Shown in pieces: positions 49,061 to 60,930 of a stretch of 64,000 bases of DNA (positions within the stretch are counted from its first letter, which is position 1; the number at the start of each line of letters is the position of its first letter). The DNA is taken from the NCBI GenBank assembly GCA_028023455.1, contig JAQFVV010000031.1, forward strand, positions 1,614,001-1,678,000, written 5' to 3'. Made by a program: the position numbers and the translations under genes. This stretch comes from Epiperipatus broadwayi. Lineage: Eukaryota; Onychophora; Udeonychophora; Euonychophora; Peripatidae. A model generated the notes under the pieces. It was given only the letters and a program-made list of their open reading frames with translations, was not told where the DNA came from and did not search any database.

Positions 49061-51884
49061 TCATCTAAAAATATAAACATTTTTTATTCATGTTTTAATT
49101 TTACTGTTCCTGATTTGCATCCAGAATGTTTGTAATGTTATACAATAAATGTATTAATGACATAGTGAAAACCAACTTGAAGATGAAGTAATATTTATGA
49201 CTATGTTTTCTTAGTAAATGTTGCTGAACAGAGATGACAATGCCCTTAGCTATACTTTGACTTTGTTGGAAGAATTGTGTGTTTTATTGAAAGTATGTTC
49301 GTTTTGCAAAATGTTAAGAGCTTCATTATACTATCTACAGAAAGTTCTGTTTGTGATTTGTAAACTATTTCTTCATTTAATTAGAGTTTTTTTTGACAAT
49401 AATTTTTTAAAAACTTTTGACAATTAAATTAGATATTAAAAATAGTCCAACATATAATTATATGTAAAACTTATTTCTTTGTTTGATGAGAATACATAAT
49501 TAAGCTTAACTTAGTTTAATTACTGCAGGATACAAATTCAAAATTTATTCATTAAACAAAGTGAGAAAAAAACTATCGGTGATTTCTATTTAATAAAACT
49601 ATCTGGAAATCTATACTAAATCAATCTTGAAGTAATAAAAAAAAGATATGTGTAACCATGTGATCTGTGCCAGTAGGAGTGTGGCATGTCTCCCACTAGT
49701 CATATTACAATCACAATTCTACAGTCTGTTTATTAATACTTGTTTGAACAATTCAGATTAATCTAGAACTTTCAAACTTTAGCTAGGTACTCATTTATGA
49801 ATAAAGATATTATAGGTTTTTAAATTGTTTATGGTCTATCTATCTTTCATCCAGATTAGTTTAAATCTCAGACAGTAGCATGTCAAATGGATACACTAAG
49901 TACTTTGTCACAAGCTTTTGGAAGAATAGTATTGCAGAACTCTTAAAACAATAGCTAAGAATGAGTGAGCATTGACTTGTGGAGAATTTGTTACATCGGA
50001 AGCAAGCTTTAAAAAAGTTTCAGGAAAGTTTGAATCGATTGTTTTCATAAATTATTACAGCTGATGATCATTTACAGTATTACTGACTTCTCTAGACGAT
50101 CAGACATTTCCACAGTTATTATGACTTTCTTCAATAGTTTGATGTTGTAACAAAACATTTTGTTACGCTCTTAAATTTTACAAGATTGCAACGAACGGTG
50201 GCCATTCAAGAGCGCCACTAAACATTTCTGCCTAGACCGTATTATAATTTTTTTTTTTTATAATAACGGTTAATTTATTTACGAACGGCAATCACCAATT
50301 GCAAACCTTAAAATTATTTTCTTTTTAACGGACCAAAAGTCTACAAAATGAAAGATAAGAATTAATTATAATAACTAAAAAAAAAAACAGATTGACGCTT
50401 AAATATTGTTGAAATATTTATTAACCTTTATTCTATTTGTTGGTTATTCCCTTCCCTCGCATTTGTCAAATCAAACCCTCCCGATCCTTTTTCTTTCTAA
50501 CCAAGATTTAGATGTATCGTTCTCGAAGGATCATGCGCCATCACTTTACCAATTATACAATATTTCATCAAATATCATGGTATATATCTATGAGTGAACT
50601 CAAGGGTGATTTATTATAAGAGTGCGTTTGTTAAAAATAAACGCACTCAAACCTCCTCTTTCTAATGCTAAATCTTTTACTTGTCCTTAGATCGAGTATA
50701 CAATTTTTCTTATCCCTAGCTATCTATACATTATAAGAACAACAATCATAGAAACTAAAGGTAAGTTTAATTAATAGGCCATAACAAAAAAAATTAAATA
50801 ATAAAAAAAAAACAATATAATGTGGGTTAATTTAAATTAGTAAGTACATCTATTTAAAGACTATATCCCCCCCTTTCTATTGCTGAAACTTTGAGATATT
50901 TTAGGTGAAGGCTTCTCTTTCTCTTTTTAAATCTATTACACAAATGTCTCTTGAAATTACAACAACAAAAAAAGTCTATTTACCCTGATCGATCAGTGTA
51001 GATCTTGTGTGGGTGGAAAATTTCACTCTATATTCTTCGTGGTTTGTCCGTATCTTCTTCCAGTCCTTTTTCCTTGGCAAGCTCTCTATGTCCGGCATTT
51101 ACAAGGCAGTTCCAGGTGGCAATAGCAAGAGGTTCCCAAAAGGGAAAGTTCTGTTAGCTCTAGCCATTCAACATTTTCTCCTTGCGCTTTTTAGGTCTTT
51201 TCTATTCAACAGTCTGAGCCTAATTGAAACTTATAGATTAGATTTTGACTTCGGCAGAAATCTAATTAATTTTTGAACAAAAGGAAAGTCCGTAATTATA
51301 TATTTTTCTTCCAAAGTCTCAGTTCACATCTTTAATATTCTCTTCTTTTATTTCATATTTTATTGTAAAATTCCAAAGAAACATTCCAATTGATCAGCGT
51401 AATAGATAGCATAAAAATACCTTCACTGTCAAAGTCCCAACAATAGAACTAATTGCTTTCTTTTACTTTCTATCTTTAAGAATTTTTTTAAAGACTAAAC
51501 AAAAGACAAACTTTTATCAATAAGATCTAGATCTAATTTATTTTAACTTCTTAAATCCCCATTTTAAAACTAAGTGTTAATTTTTTTTTTTAAATTATGT
51601 ATTATAAAACGATATTTATATTTTAACAAAATATATATGTGCGTGTTTATTTCTAATAAAATAAGTTTATTACAATATATATATTTTATTTTTACAAAAT
51701 ATGTGTGTATATATATGTATGATTATGAGCTGGCAGAAAAATATCAGCTCATTGTGAATAATTGTTTGTCATGTTTTATACTTATTTTTGACTTTCATTG
51801 TTGTTTTATACAATGACTTTCACATATGTCAAAATAAATGATTAAATGATTTATTTCTCAGGAATTCATTCAAAGTTTGAACAT
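49061..51884. other. AT-rich DNA with one coding-like patch
   Basis: The segment 51000-51280 is less AT-rich and open on both strands. The plus frame (51007-51276) gives 89 codons. The minus frame contains TWNCLVNAGHRELAKEKGLE ahead of a Lys/Arg-rich end, which resembles a C-terminus of LINE-encoded proteins, but the evidence is thin. At 50155-50215 GCTCTT and AAGAGC form a weak hairpin. Nothing else is recognised. Confidence 0.35.
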
Positions 51885-51970
51885 CAAAACTAACAAAAAG
51901 TTGAAACTGCAATTTATTGATTTTGAATTCCAGACTCGGTCACTCACCATTGCACTATACCATACAGGTA
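51885..51970 (-). mobile_element. tRNA-derived SINE head
   Basis: The minus strand carries TGGTATAGTGCAATGGTGAG, then GAGTCTGGAATTCAAAATC: an A-box region and a B-box-like GGAATTCAAAATC with short tRNA-like spacing. The expected tail was not delimited. Confidence 0.45.
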
Positions 51971-52683
51971 AATTGTTAATTTAATCATTAAATGTGAGGA
52001 ATATATATATATAATCATACATATTAATGCACCAAAAACTTAACTAATAAATCAATATCGTCCATATTGTGTTCTTAGTTGTTAACCTTTAAGTACGAGA
52101 TATGTGATTATGCTATTATATATATTAAATCTATTTCACACATGTTCATGGATTTAATTAAACATTTATTGTATTTAATAATTATATTTGTGTGTATTAT
52201 TAAATATGGATAAAACAACATTAAATTGACCATTTAAAAGAAAAGGCATCTCCAGTATTTTTCCACAGAGAAACAATGAAGAGAGCAATATTATTTAGCA
52301 TGCTAGTATATTAGTGCCTGTGAGTGTTGTCCCCTAGATAAAAATAATTAGTTACCCATTTAGCAACCATATAATAAAATCTAAAGAAGTGTATGTTAAA
52401 TTACATGGGAATATTATTGTTTCAGCTGCACCTATGAAAGATACTTAACTCATGCAACTTCTTAATGCATCATTTTAATTTATTTTGAAAGCATTAATTA
52501 TTTCTATTACATAGTAAAGACATTTAACCATTTTAATAATTTTTTAAATACAATTCATATTTTGAAATATTAAAAATAATTATTAATGAAACATCTAACA
52601 TTTTATGAAATAAATATTATACATTGTGATTTATTACAAAGAAATCAAGCCATATGTCACATGACCTAATTTAACAAGTTTGT
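51971..52683. other. AT-rich DNA, nothing recognised
   Basis: No feature is supported. Confidence 0.45.
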
Positions 52684-52844
52684 ATTACAAATGTTATATA
52701 CAGAGCTCACAGATAAACTCTTAACAAACTTTGCAGAATATGTATCCCCAACCCCAGAAACTGTTTTCTGCTACTGACTTCCTCAATGAGGTGCTAGGCT
52801 TATTAAGAGCTTATCTGAGAAGCTCTATATATAACAATTGTAAT
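52684..52844 (-). mobile_element. 161-bp TIR element with hammerhead remnant (copy B)
   Basis: The ends form an imperfect inverted repeat of about 40 bp: ATTACAAATGTTATATACAG pairs with CTATATATAACAATTGTAAT, followed by AGATAAACTCTTAA/TTAAGAGCTTATCT. Between them, 52752-52792 on the minus strand aligns with the intact hammerhead. CACCUCA and UGGGGUUG still pair as stem I, CUGAUGA has become UUGAGGA, GAAAC is GAAAA and the triplet region is disturbed. The TIR sequence differs from that of the 38.4-kb element, although the ribozyme occupies the same central place. Confidence 0.65.
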
Positions 52845-55320
52845 TTATTTGTGAAAAATGTGAAAATTTTTATTGGACTGTCAATTTTATTTAAATGAAT
52901 GTTAAATCATTAATCTAGAGATCTAGATACATTAAAGTAAAACATTAGAAGAAAAATAATGCACTGCATGCATGTTTAATGAGAATATCTTTCATTATTC
53001 TAGATAAAATAATAGATCTCATTTTACAATGGATGTTTTGTTATTGATTTGTGAATGTTCAATGATTTCAAATTTACTAAAAAATAAAACTGAGCTGGCA
53101 ATAAGAATTTTTATATTTTTACAAACAATAGATAACATATTATTTCATAAATTTTAATAAGCTGGTAAATAAATTACAGCTATTATATGCATATCATTGA
53201 AAATATATAAACTGGAATAAAGTCCTATTGCAATGTTCATAAGTGAAACCTTATAATCATTTCAACAAATGCTACTCACTTTTTCATATCAAACAGTCAG
53301 AAAACAATGACCAAAGAGTCTGATTCATAAATTATTGCCAATAATCTGATTTAACTGCTCTGTGATTAAGATTATATTATTTCATAAAATACAGTACATG
53401 TATATTTTTTACACGTAATACTTGAAAATGTCTGACATTCATATTTGACAAAAGATTGTTAAATATAATTTATTTTATTGTTAAATAATAACTATAATCC
53501 TACTCTGTATGCTTGCCAATCAGTTTAACCATTATACTTTTTGTAAAGCATTAGTATTTCTTATTCTATAGAAAACACTTTTTCACTTCTATTATTTGTT
53601 AAGGTATAGAGAAACAAGTGTGGATTAGTAGCTAAATCGTAAAATCATTTTGCTGATAAAAAAAAAATACCTTCTTCAATTTACTTTGAATATATGCTAA
53701 TTATTATTATATAAGTAGCTTTCATAAAAATCATTAGTTACTTAAATGAAATAAATTTTTCAAAATATTAGCAAGTATGACATACTATTAATGGAGGCTA
53801 TCTGTGGATGATAGTAGCAAATTCCAGTAGTATAAGAAAGGGGTAAGTAACCGTACTACTTTGGGTGGTTATTCTGTGATGAAGCTATACAAGATAATTA
53901 TCTCAATACATATATATAAAATTTAGAAACCCTTATTTTAAATAAAGCTCTATATTGTTACATTCATGCATTTGCATATACCTATGTGACCAAGTGAACT
54001 TTTTTTTCAGTTTGTGATCAAATTAGAAATTTTATTTAGGTACCTGGCTCATTACCAACTCATCTCATATTGATCAGTAAATGAATATCTAGCTATTTTT
54101 AGCTGAAGAATAAATTATTAATGAAAGTCTTTTCAAACCTTTGCTTGCACCTTACTAATTGATAAATCTGGTCAGTAATACCTCTTTACTGTTTCTCTAT
54201 GAGAGATATTGAAAAAGCCATTTACTACAGCGAGTTATTTAAAATATTTTTTTTTCTTCATATTTATTAATTAAATTATCAGAGATAATAAAATGAATCT
54301 ATAGGGCTGAATTATAACCTATACTAATGATAAAAATAAGTTAGCATTAAATAGCCTATGCAGGAGAAAAACTGCCTTTTCCCAATTCATCTAAAAAAAA
54401 AAAAAAAACATTATTATATATATACCAGTCTAGTCAACTAATAAATGGTGAAGTTTTAATAATTTTTCATTCTTGTTTTAATTCCCAGCTAAGAATAGCT
54501 AGATATAATCTAATAAACAATAAGTAGACAGGATGTCATATTTTTGGATATGGAATATCTGGATTTAAACTTAGGATTGTGGGCATGGCAGATAGATAAC
54601 TAATGAATATACTACTATATTATATATGCACACACAACTATTTAAAACTGATTAATCAAGATTATTCTTAATTTTGAAAGAATTTATCCAATTCTATTTT
54701 CAAATTACTACTTGCATTCTTATCTGAAAAGAATGTAATGGTCACAAAATTTGGAAATTGTACCGTACATACGTACACACATGCATCTAGAAAAGTGTAT
54801 CGTTATGTAGAGAACATGATTGTTTAATGGAGGTCAAATTATTTATTTATTGGAAAAAACATTCCAGTTTTGAAAACTCTACAAGTACAGATATATAAAA
54901 AAAAAATTTTCTTTACAATTTAAGTGAATTTTAATATAATAATACATTATTTAAAAATTTTAAAAATTCAAGTTAAACTATTTCTGGAGGAAGAGAAGGA
55001 AAAGTTACCTTTAACACAATGAAAGTAAAAGTGGAATAAGTCAAAAAGTAGTGAGGATATATATATTTTTAAAATAATCATAGTATAGCCCTGAGCAGTT
55101 AATTGCCTTTGTTGTAAAAGATTTCTCGTAAATAAAAGTTCATGTCTTCATTCCCTACTAAATAAAACAAAAACAAAAAAAACCTGGTGTAATCATTTCG
55201 AGATAAAGCTATTCCCTGATAGTAAGTGCCCACCCAACATTAGATGTCAAAGGCAAATGACCATACAAATAATTGTTTTAAAGCTTTAAAATATTTTATA
55301 AGCTAGTCTAGGGATCTTTA
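52845..55320. other. AT-rich DNA with SINE tail debris
   Basis: A SINE tail on the plus strand at 54065-54105 (CAGTAAATGAATATCTAGC, then TATTTTTAGCTG) matches the element at 45945-46140. A B-box-like GGATTTAAACTTAGG near 54560 may belong to another copy. No gene is recognised. Confidence 0.4.
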
Positions 55321-55520
55321 TAAGCTTCTAGTACAATAGGTAGGGTATTAGTCTCCCAATACTTAAGATCTAAAATCAAGAATAGAGTGAAACAAATAAT
55401 ATTTCTAATAATTGGAGAATTCTCAGAAGTAAACACATTGATTTTATTGATCTTATCAATTCAGCTATCCCCAAACAATATTGATTAATAAATGGATATA
55501 TAGCCATCCTAAGAATTAAC
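55321..55520 (+). mobile_element. Decayed full-length tRNA-derived SINE
   Basis: The head TAGTACAATAGGTAGGGTAT followed by TAGTCTCCCAATACTTAAGA and ATCTAAAATCAAG keeps the A box, anticodon-loop-like and B box order. The 3' part has a TTGATTAATAAATGGATATA block and TAGCCATCC, a diverged version of the tail seen at 54.1 and 46.0 kb. About 200 bp in all. Confidence 0.5.
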
Positions 55521-55624
55521 ATACTTGACAATATTTTTTATTTTCTTTTATAAATCTCATTATTCTCTTGGATAATTATAGCTATGAATATAACTACCAG
55601 TTACTTGAAAGTATGCTTTTAAAG

Positions 55625-56065
55625 CAGTGGTCTTCAATCTTTTCACACCTGCGGACCAGCAAAAATAATAAGATTTCGCAGACCGGCAGAAGTCTAGATA
55701 AATTTTCTTAAAGATTTAAACTGCTTAGCCTTAGATAAGTATAATTGTTATGACTGACCAAAACAACACACTAGTTATTGTGTGTTGTAATGGTATTGCT
55801 TACCTTCATATGCTCAACACTCTCAAGTTGCACAGTCATACTGCTACAGAAGACAGTATGTTCTCATTTATGTACCTGCATTGCTATGTTTATTATTTCA
55901 TTGTTAAAACATGCAGAAATAAAATATTCACCTGAATGTTGGGAAATATCACAGCTAGTGTAATTACATAACAATGATTATGATAAATGTAATACCTGTA
56001 TTTGATGTTACCTATACAAGATGAAGTTATATATATGGAGTTTGTATAATAAAATACTTTTTTTT
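55625..56065 (+). mobile_element. Partial hAT element (5' end only)
   Basis: It starts with CAGTGGTCTTCAATC and continues through TTTTCACACCTGCGGACC, GACCGGCAGAAGTCTA and AAACTGCTTAGCCTTAGAT, matching the complete hAT copy at 56.8-58.6 kb. Unlike that copy it has no insertion after AGTCTAGATAA. It carries about 250 bp (roughly 55775-56020) that the other lacks, then rejoins it (TATATATGGAGTTT). The 3' TIR is missing. No transposase frame. Confidence 0.75.
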
Positions 56066-56539
56066 TTAATCTGGTGTTATTTTAATCTCATTTTCACCTA
56101 ATTAAAAAAAAAAAGAAACAACGAAAAATTGTTTTGGTAAAGTGTCATATAGAAATAAAACAATCATTATAAAGATGTCATTTTGCTGAGAAAAAAAAAG
56201 ATAATAGATTTACGTTTTCAATGAAGGGAAATCATCATCAATGACCTGTCTCCATTTTGTGAGGTTTACAATTTCAAAAAGAAATGTCACATACAAAATA
56301 AAAAGATAATACAAATGCAATAAAAAAATTTTGCTATATGTGACCAATAAATGAGCTGACACAATACAGAAATGCCTACTAGGTATAGAAATTGACATAT
56401 AAGGAGTGGTACAATTATCATGAGATTGACTCTTTGACTTTTAAAGATTGCATTTTCAGATAAATTCCTTTGATTATTATTTAGTAATTATAATATTATC
56501 TAATAATATAAATAAAAGGTACTGTGGTACCCACAATGT

Positions 56540-56575
56540 TAATTCCCCCCCCCCCAAAAAAAAACAACACCAACA
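56540..56575. repeat. C-run followed by A-run
   Basis: A C homopolymer of about 12 directly followed by an A homopolymer of about 10, similar to the tract near 23906-23927. Length is prone to sequencing error. Confidence 0.6.
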
Positions 56576-56865
56576 AAGAACAGCTTAATTAAGGTACTAT
56601 ATTTCTCTTTAAGTCTTTTCATGGTTACCAGATACCATATTTAATAAATTCTGTATGATATAAATGTTTAATATTTATACACACATTTATGATCCAATTT
56701 AGTTTCTAAATAGTAAAAAGACTAAAACTAATAAAAAAATAAAATGATACAGTTGTGTAAAGCAGTGGTCTTCAACCTTTTCACACCTGCGGACTGATAA
56801 AAATAAGGATAAGGTTTCACGGACCAGCAGAAGTCTATAGATAACTTTTCGGTACTTGTGTATAA

Positions 56866-57055
56866 TTCAACCGATGACGTATTACCCTGAAGTCACATCG
56901 GTCTAAAGTTGCGATTTTTAAGATAACGTCTCCAAGTGATCTGCAGACACATTTAGTCGCTAAAATGTGTCCGCAGATCACGTAAACACGGCACATTAAA
57001 AAATGCAACATTAGACTGATATGCCTTCAGGGTAATACATCATTGGTTGATCACG
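56866..57055. repeat. Long hairpin at the left end of the nested element
   Basis: Two stacked inverted repeats: TCAACCGATGACGTATTACC and CTGAAG pair with CTTCAGGGTAATACATCATT and GGTTGA. Further in, TGATCTGCAGACACATTT pairs with AAATGTGTCCGCAGATCA around a centre near 56967. The intervening GGTCTAAAGTTGC / GCAACATTAGACT also pairs. It is the most elaborate single secondary structure in the window. Confidence 0.85.
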
Positions 57056-57306
57056 TGATAAAAAACAAAAAAAAAGGCAAAAATCTGACGCAGGTCAGGC
57101 TAATAGTAAAAAAAAATATATAAAAATGTACATGCATGTGTCAAAATAATTTAGAAAAAACTATATTCTAATTTATAAAACCACCCTATATTATCAATTA
57201 TAAAAAAAACAGCGCGTAGCGCTGGAGTTGGCAGGGGGGGCCCTTTGTGTTTTTGACAAGCCGTTAGGCTTGGCATACACCTATACCTTGTATTACTCTC
57301 ATAGCT

Positions 57307-57872
57307 GTAATTTTTATAATTGCCCATGAATTTACGAAAAATAATTTTCTGTATGATATAATTCAGAAATTAAAAATTGCCGATGAATTTACGAAAAATA
57401 ATTTTCTGTATGATACAATTCAGAAATTAAAAATTAAATTGTAGAAATATTAACAAAAAATTTTTGTAAATTTTAAATAAACAGCTAAATTAAAAAGATG
57501 CAATTTAATGCAAATCTGGTATTAATGGCGTCATTTAATGCAAATCTGGTATTAATGGCATCGCACCCTGTAATTTTTATAATTGCCGATGAATTTACGA
57601 AAAATAATTTGAGAATTGTAGAAATATTAACAAAAAGTTTTTATAATTGATGATGAATTTACGAAAAATAATTTGAGAATTGTAGAAATATTAACAAAGA
57701 TTTTGTAAATTTAAAATAAACAGATAAATAAAAAACAGTTTACCGGAATAAATTACGAAAAATAATTTTCTGTATGATACAATTCAGAAATTAAAACATA
57801 ATTCAATTGTAGAAATATTAACAAAAAATATTTGTAAATTCAAAATAAACAGATAAATAAAACACTTTACCT
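57307..57872. repeat. Internal array of short diverged repeats
   Basis: GAATTTACGAAAAATAATTT occurs four times, and once more as AAATTACGAAAAATAATTT, followed either by TCTGTATGATA(C/T)AATTCAG or by GAGAATTGTAGAAATATTAA. A 33-bp unit with TTTAATGCAAATCTGG and TATTAATGGC is duplicated at 57500-57562. The array lies wholly inside the nested element. Confidence 0.8.
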
Positions 57873-58035
57873 GAATTAACAGCTCAAAAAAGTAACGGTG
57901 ATGCCGTGGATAGCAAAATCACAATAGACAGAAAAATCAAAAAATTTCCCAAACCTCTCTACGAATTTTAAATCTCGCGGGTGAAAAAAAAAAATTGACT
58001 CTCTGATGGATTAATCACGCCAGTCACTTGGTTAC

Positions 58036-58053
58036 CATGACAACGTTGTCATG
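58036..58053. promoter_or_regulatory. 18-bp perfect palindrome overlapping an RFX X-box-like site
   Basis: CATGACAACGTTGTCATG is a perfect palindrome. Overlapping it, GTTACCATGACAAC (58031-58044) fits the RFX X-box pattern of two half sites. It lies in the right subterminal part of the nested element. Regulatory use is inference. Confidence 0.4.
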
Positions 58054-58575
58054 CAAAAAAACGTCGATGTCTACCGGAAGGGAAATCAGTAAGTCAAAAA
58101 CGTCATCGGTTGAATTATTCACAAGTACCAATTTTCTTAAAGATGTAAACTGCATAGCCTTAGATGAGCATAATTGTTATAACTGATCAAAACAACAATG
58201 TTAAATAAACAAAATGCAGTTATATATATATGGAGTTTATATAATAAAAAACTTTTTTTTTAATTTTGAATTTTTTTAGAAAAGTAATAAAAAATTTAAT
58301 TCTACCCCCCTCCCCCATAAACATCTGTGATAATTAGAAAAACAAATTATTTTATGTATGATTGATTAGATTTTGTTTTCGTTCTGTTTCTTTTTTTTTT
58401 AATTGGGTAAAAATGAGATGAAAAAATAAATAAAAATTGTTTATATTAATTAAAAGTTTAAACTCATTATTTTGTTATTACAACCTTTCCTGCCAGTCAA
58501 CCGGCAGACCGATAAAAAACTTCTGCAGCCCGACACTAGTCCACGGACCAAGGGTTGAAGAACACTGGTGTAAAG

Positions 58576-60466
58576 GATGTTACAATAATAAACAGAAAAA
58601 GAGATCAATCACATGACTGAGTGCATTGTAAGTGATCAGAAAATTACTAAGTGAGAAATTATTCATGACCTTGCTAATATTGATGGATGCTCATGTAAAA
58701 TTAATGAATTCAAATTTTAATAATTTTGTTAAACTGTGGTTTATTAAAATTGTGACTGGTGAATTTATGGATGCAGGCATCTTAATAAAAGTTCAATCAT
58801 CATCATTATACTTTCTGTTTAAAATACTTTTGACATTCAGTGTTTAAATTTCATGTTTTATGTAGAACTTTTGAATTCATTTTTATTTCTTGAATTCATT
58901 CTTCTCTGGTCTTTTTTTCTACTTCTTAATAATAACCATTTTGTTGCTTACTTTTAGTGGCTTATTTAAGAGAAAGTGTACAAAAGATTGCAATACTCTC
59001 TTGACACCATTTTATATATTAAACATAAGTAAATATTTTTTTAAATTGTATTTTTGTTTAAAATTTAATTATTTTATTAAGAATATAAATATATAGTCAG
59101 ATAATTGTTAACTTTTGCATAGGTAGCAGTAATCTACTTTAAATCATATTCTAGACTCACTATTGTAAATATAAGTAATCTGTGGGTTCCAATTGGTAAA
59201 GTCAATCAGGTATCCAGAATATTTTCTGCCATTTGGTATCAATTAATTAGTTATCTTATATAAATGGCTTTGAGCAGAATATTGTAGTTTACTTTTATCA
59301 ATGCAAATTTTTATCTAAATCTAGGTAAGCCATATAATGCTCTGATTTCAATTGAGCTATACAACACCAAGAAGAAATGAAAAGTACATATCTATCATCA
59401 ATGGTAGTTGCATTTTCTAGATATGCCGATTAATATCCAATTTTTTTAAAAAAGAACTGATTAAAAGTATAATTAATCTGAAACTCTGTTTTTAGAGCTG
59501 CTTCGATAAAAAAATTTGGATTTTAAGAATAAATTTTTTTTTTTCGTTGGAAACCCAAACTTTGTTAGGTTAAAAAAAAAAACCCCAGTTAGTTTATTGC
59601 AATTAGGTTTATTAATTTATAGATAAATTGTATTTTTTAAAATAAACTAATTTATTTATTATTTAAAATGTTTAAAGATCATTTTTGATATTTTGTTTGG
59701 ATAAGTTTTTTTTTTTATTATTAATAAATATTTTGATTATTGGTATTATATTTGTATAACTGTTAATTATAATAACAGCTTAGAATTTGCCATTTAAACA
59801 GAAGGGGGAAATGATAAAATTATTAACTTTCATTTGTTTTGATAATTAAAAATATACAAGACATTCAAATGATAAATCAAATGATAAATCGTACTACTCT
59901 GCTATTAAGTTCTATTTTTTATCAATTGAAATTTGTTTATATAAAATGTATAAAATTAAGTTGAAGCCAGTCATCTGCATAAGTAGAAATTTAAGCCATA
60001 GAACTTTTTATTTTCAAGTATTTAGTAAGTAATAATTTTTTCTCCTTTCCCATAAGAGGTTATTTGGTTGTCCAGAACAACATGGATAAAAGTAATAAAG
60101 CATTATAGTACAAGTCATACACATTTCAAATTCCACAAAGCAAGTTATATTCAATAAAATAGGAACTCTGATATTAGAGCTGCAACACAATTTTATTAGA
60201 CCTACTATGCCTGTTTACATTCATATTAATCCACTGATAACTTTGCAATCTTGGGATCCGACCAAACTGACATGTACATGGATTTTGTACACGATCTTTT
60301 TGGCAAAAAAAAAAAAGTGCATTGATCTTGTACATGATATTTTGGCAAGATTTACAAAGTTATTGGGGAGAGGGGGAAATGATACAAATGTGAAAAGGGT
60401 GCAGTAGGTCTAATATATGCTCTATGTTGCAGGATTAAAAATAACTAAAAGTAAAAACATAATAAT
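58576..60466. other. AT-rich DNA, nothing recognised
   Basis: No gene, RNA or structured repeat is supported. Plus frames at 58632-58847 and 58890-59096 are Phe/Leu/Ile-rich without a domain. Confidence 0.45.
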
Positions 60467-60930
60467 GTAATTTGTGATCTTAATGAAATGATGGCATTAC
60501 ACAAAAAAAATTGTTAGTTTAAATATGCACTAAACAAACAGTAAATGATTTTGGTTTTTAAATAACAAGACATCCAAATATGTATGACTTGGACACTAAT
60601 AACTTTTAAGAATGACATTTGAAATAAAAATTTAAAAAAATGTGAATTTGCGATGTTAATAAAATTATGGCACCACACAACAAAAATTGTTAGTTTAAAT
60701 ATGCACTAAACAAATAGTAAATTTTGGTTTTTAAATAATATTTATAAAAAGACATTAATCATATGTACAACTTTTATACTAATAACTTTTAAGAATGACA
60801 TTCCTAAACAAAAAAAAAAGTGATTTGTGATCTTAATAAAATGACACCATTACACACAAAAAAATTGAAACAAAACAAACAGTAAATGGTTTTGGTTTTT
60901 AAATAATATTTATAAAGACATTAAGTACAC
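60467..60930. repeat. Tandem repeat, unit about 176 bp, 2.6 copies
   Basis: Equivalent points (GTGATCTTAAT or GCGATGTTAAT) fall at 60474, 60650 and 60827. Each unit has TGGCANNACACA, ATTGTTAGTTTAAATATGCA, ACAGTAAA, TTTTGGTTTTTAAATAA and ACTAATAACTTTTAAGAATG. Copies differ by about 10-15 per cent by eye, and the third is truncated. This may be a satellite fragment. Confidence 0.85.

Larger units (their letters stand above)
56851..58129. mobile_element. Nested TIR element inside the hAT copy
   Basis: The ends match as inverted repeats of about 28 bp with one mismatch: GGTACTTGTGTATAATTC at the left, and at the right GAATTATTCACAAGTACC. Further in, AACCGATGACG pairs with CGTCATCGGTT. The left flank ends ACTTTTC and the right flank begins AATTTTC, while the related hAT copy at 55.6 kb has AATTTTC once. 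This supports insertion with a target duplication of about 7-8 bp, now slightly diverged. The interior holds a long hairpin, an array of short repeats and a CpG-containing patch near 57212-57230 (AGCGCGTAGCGCTGG). No transposase frame; superfamily not assigned. Confidence 0.85.
56763..58567 (+). mobile_element. hAT-superfamily non-autonomous element with 8-bp target duplication
   Basis: TIRs of 15 bp, CAGTGGTCTTCAACC and (right end, reversed) CAGTGTTCTTCAACC, differ at one position. They are flanked by exact 8-bp direct repeats GTGTAAAG at 56755-56762 and 58568-58575, the hallmark of hAT insertion. Subterminal CCTGCGGAC and GACCGGCAG motifs recur at the right end as their complements. There is no transposase frame; A/T-rich DNA with a CCCCCCTCCCCC tract fills the interior. 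Most of its length (56851-58129) is a second element nested inside. The partial copy at 55625 shows the empty site. Confidence 0.9.
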
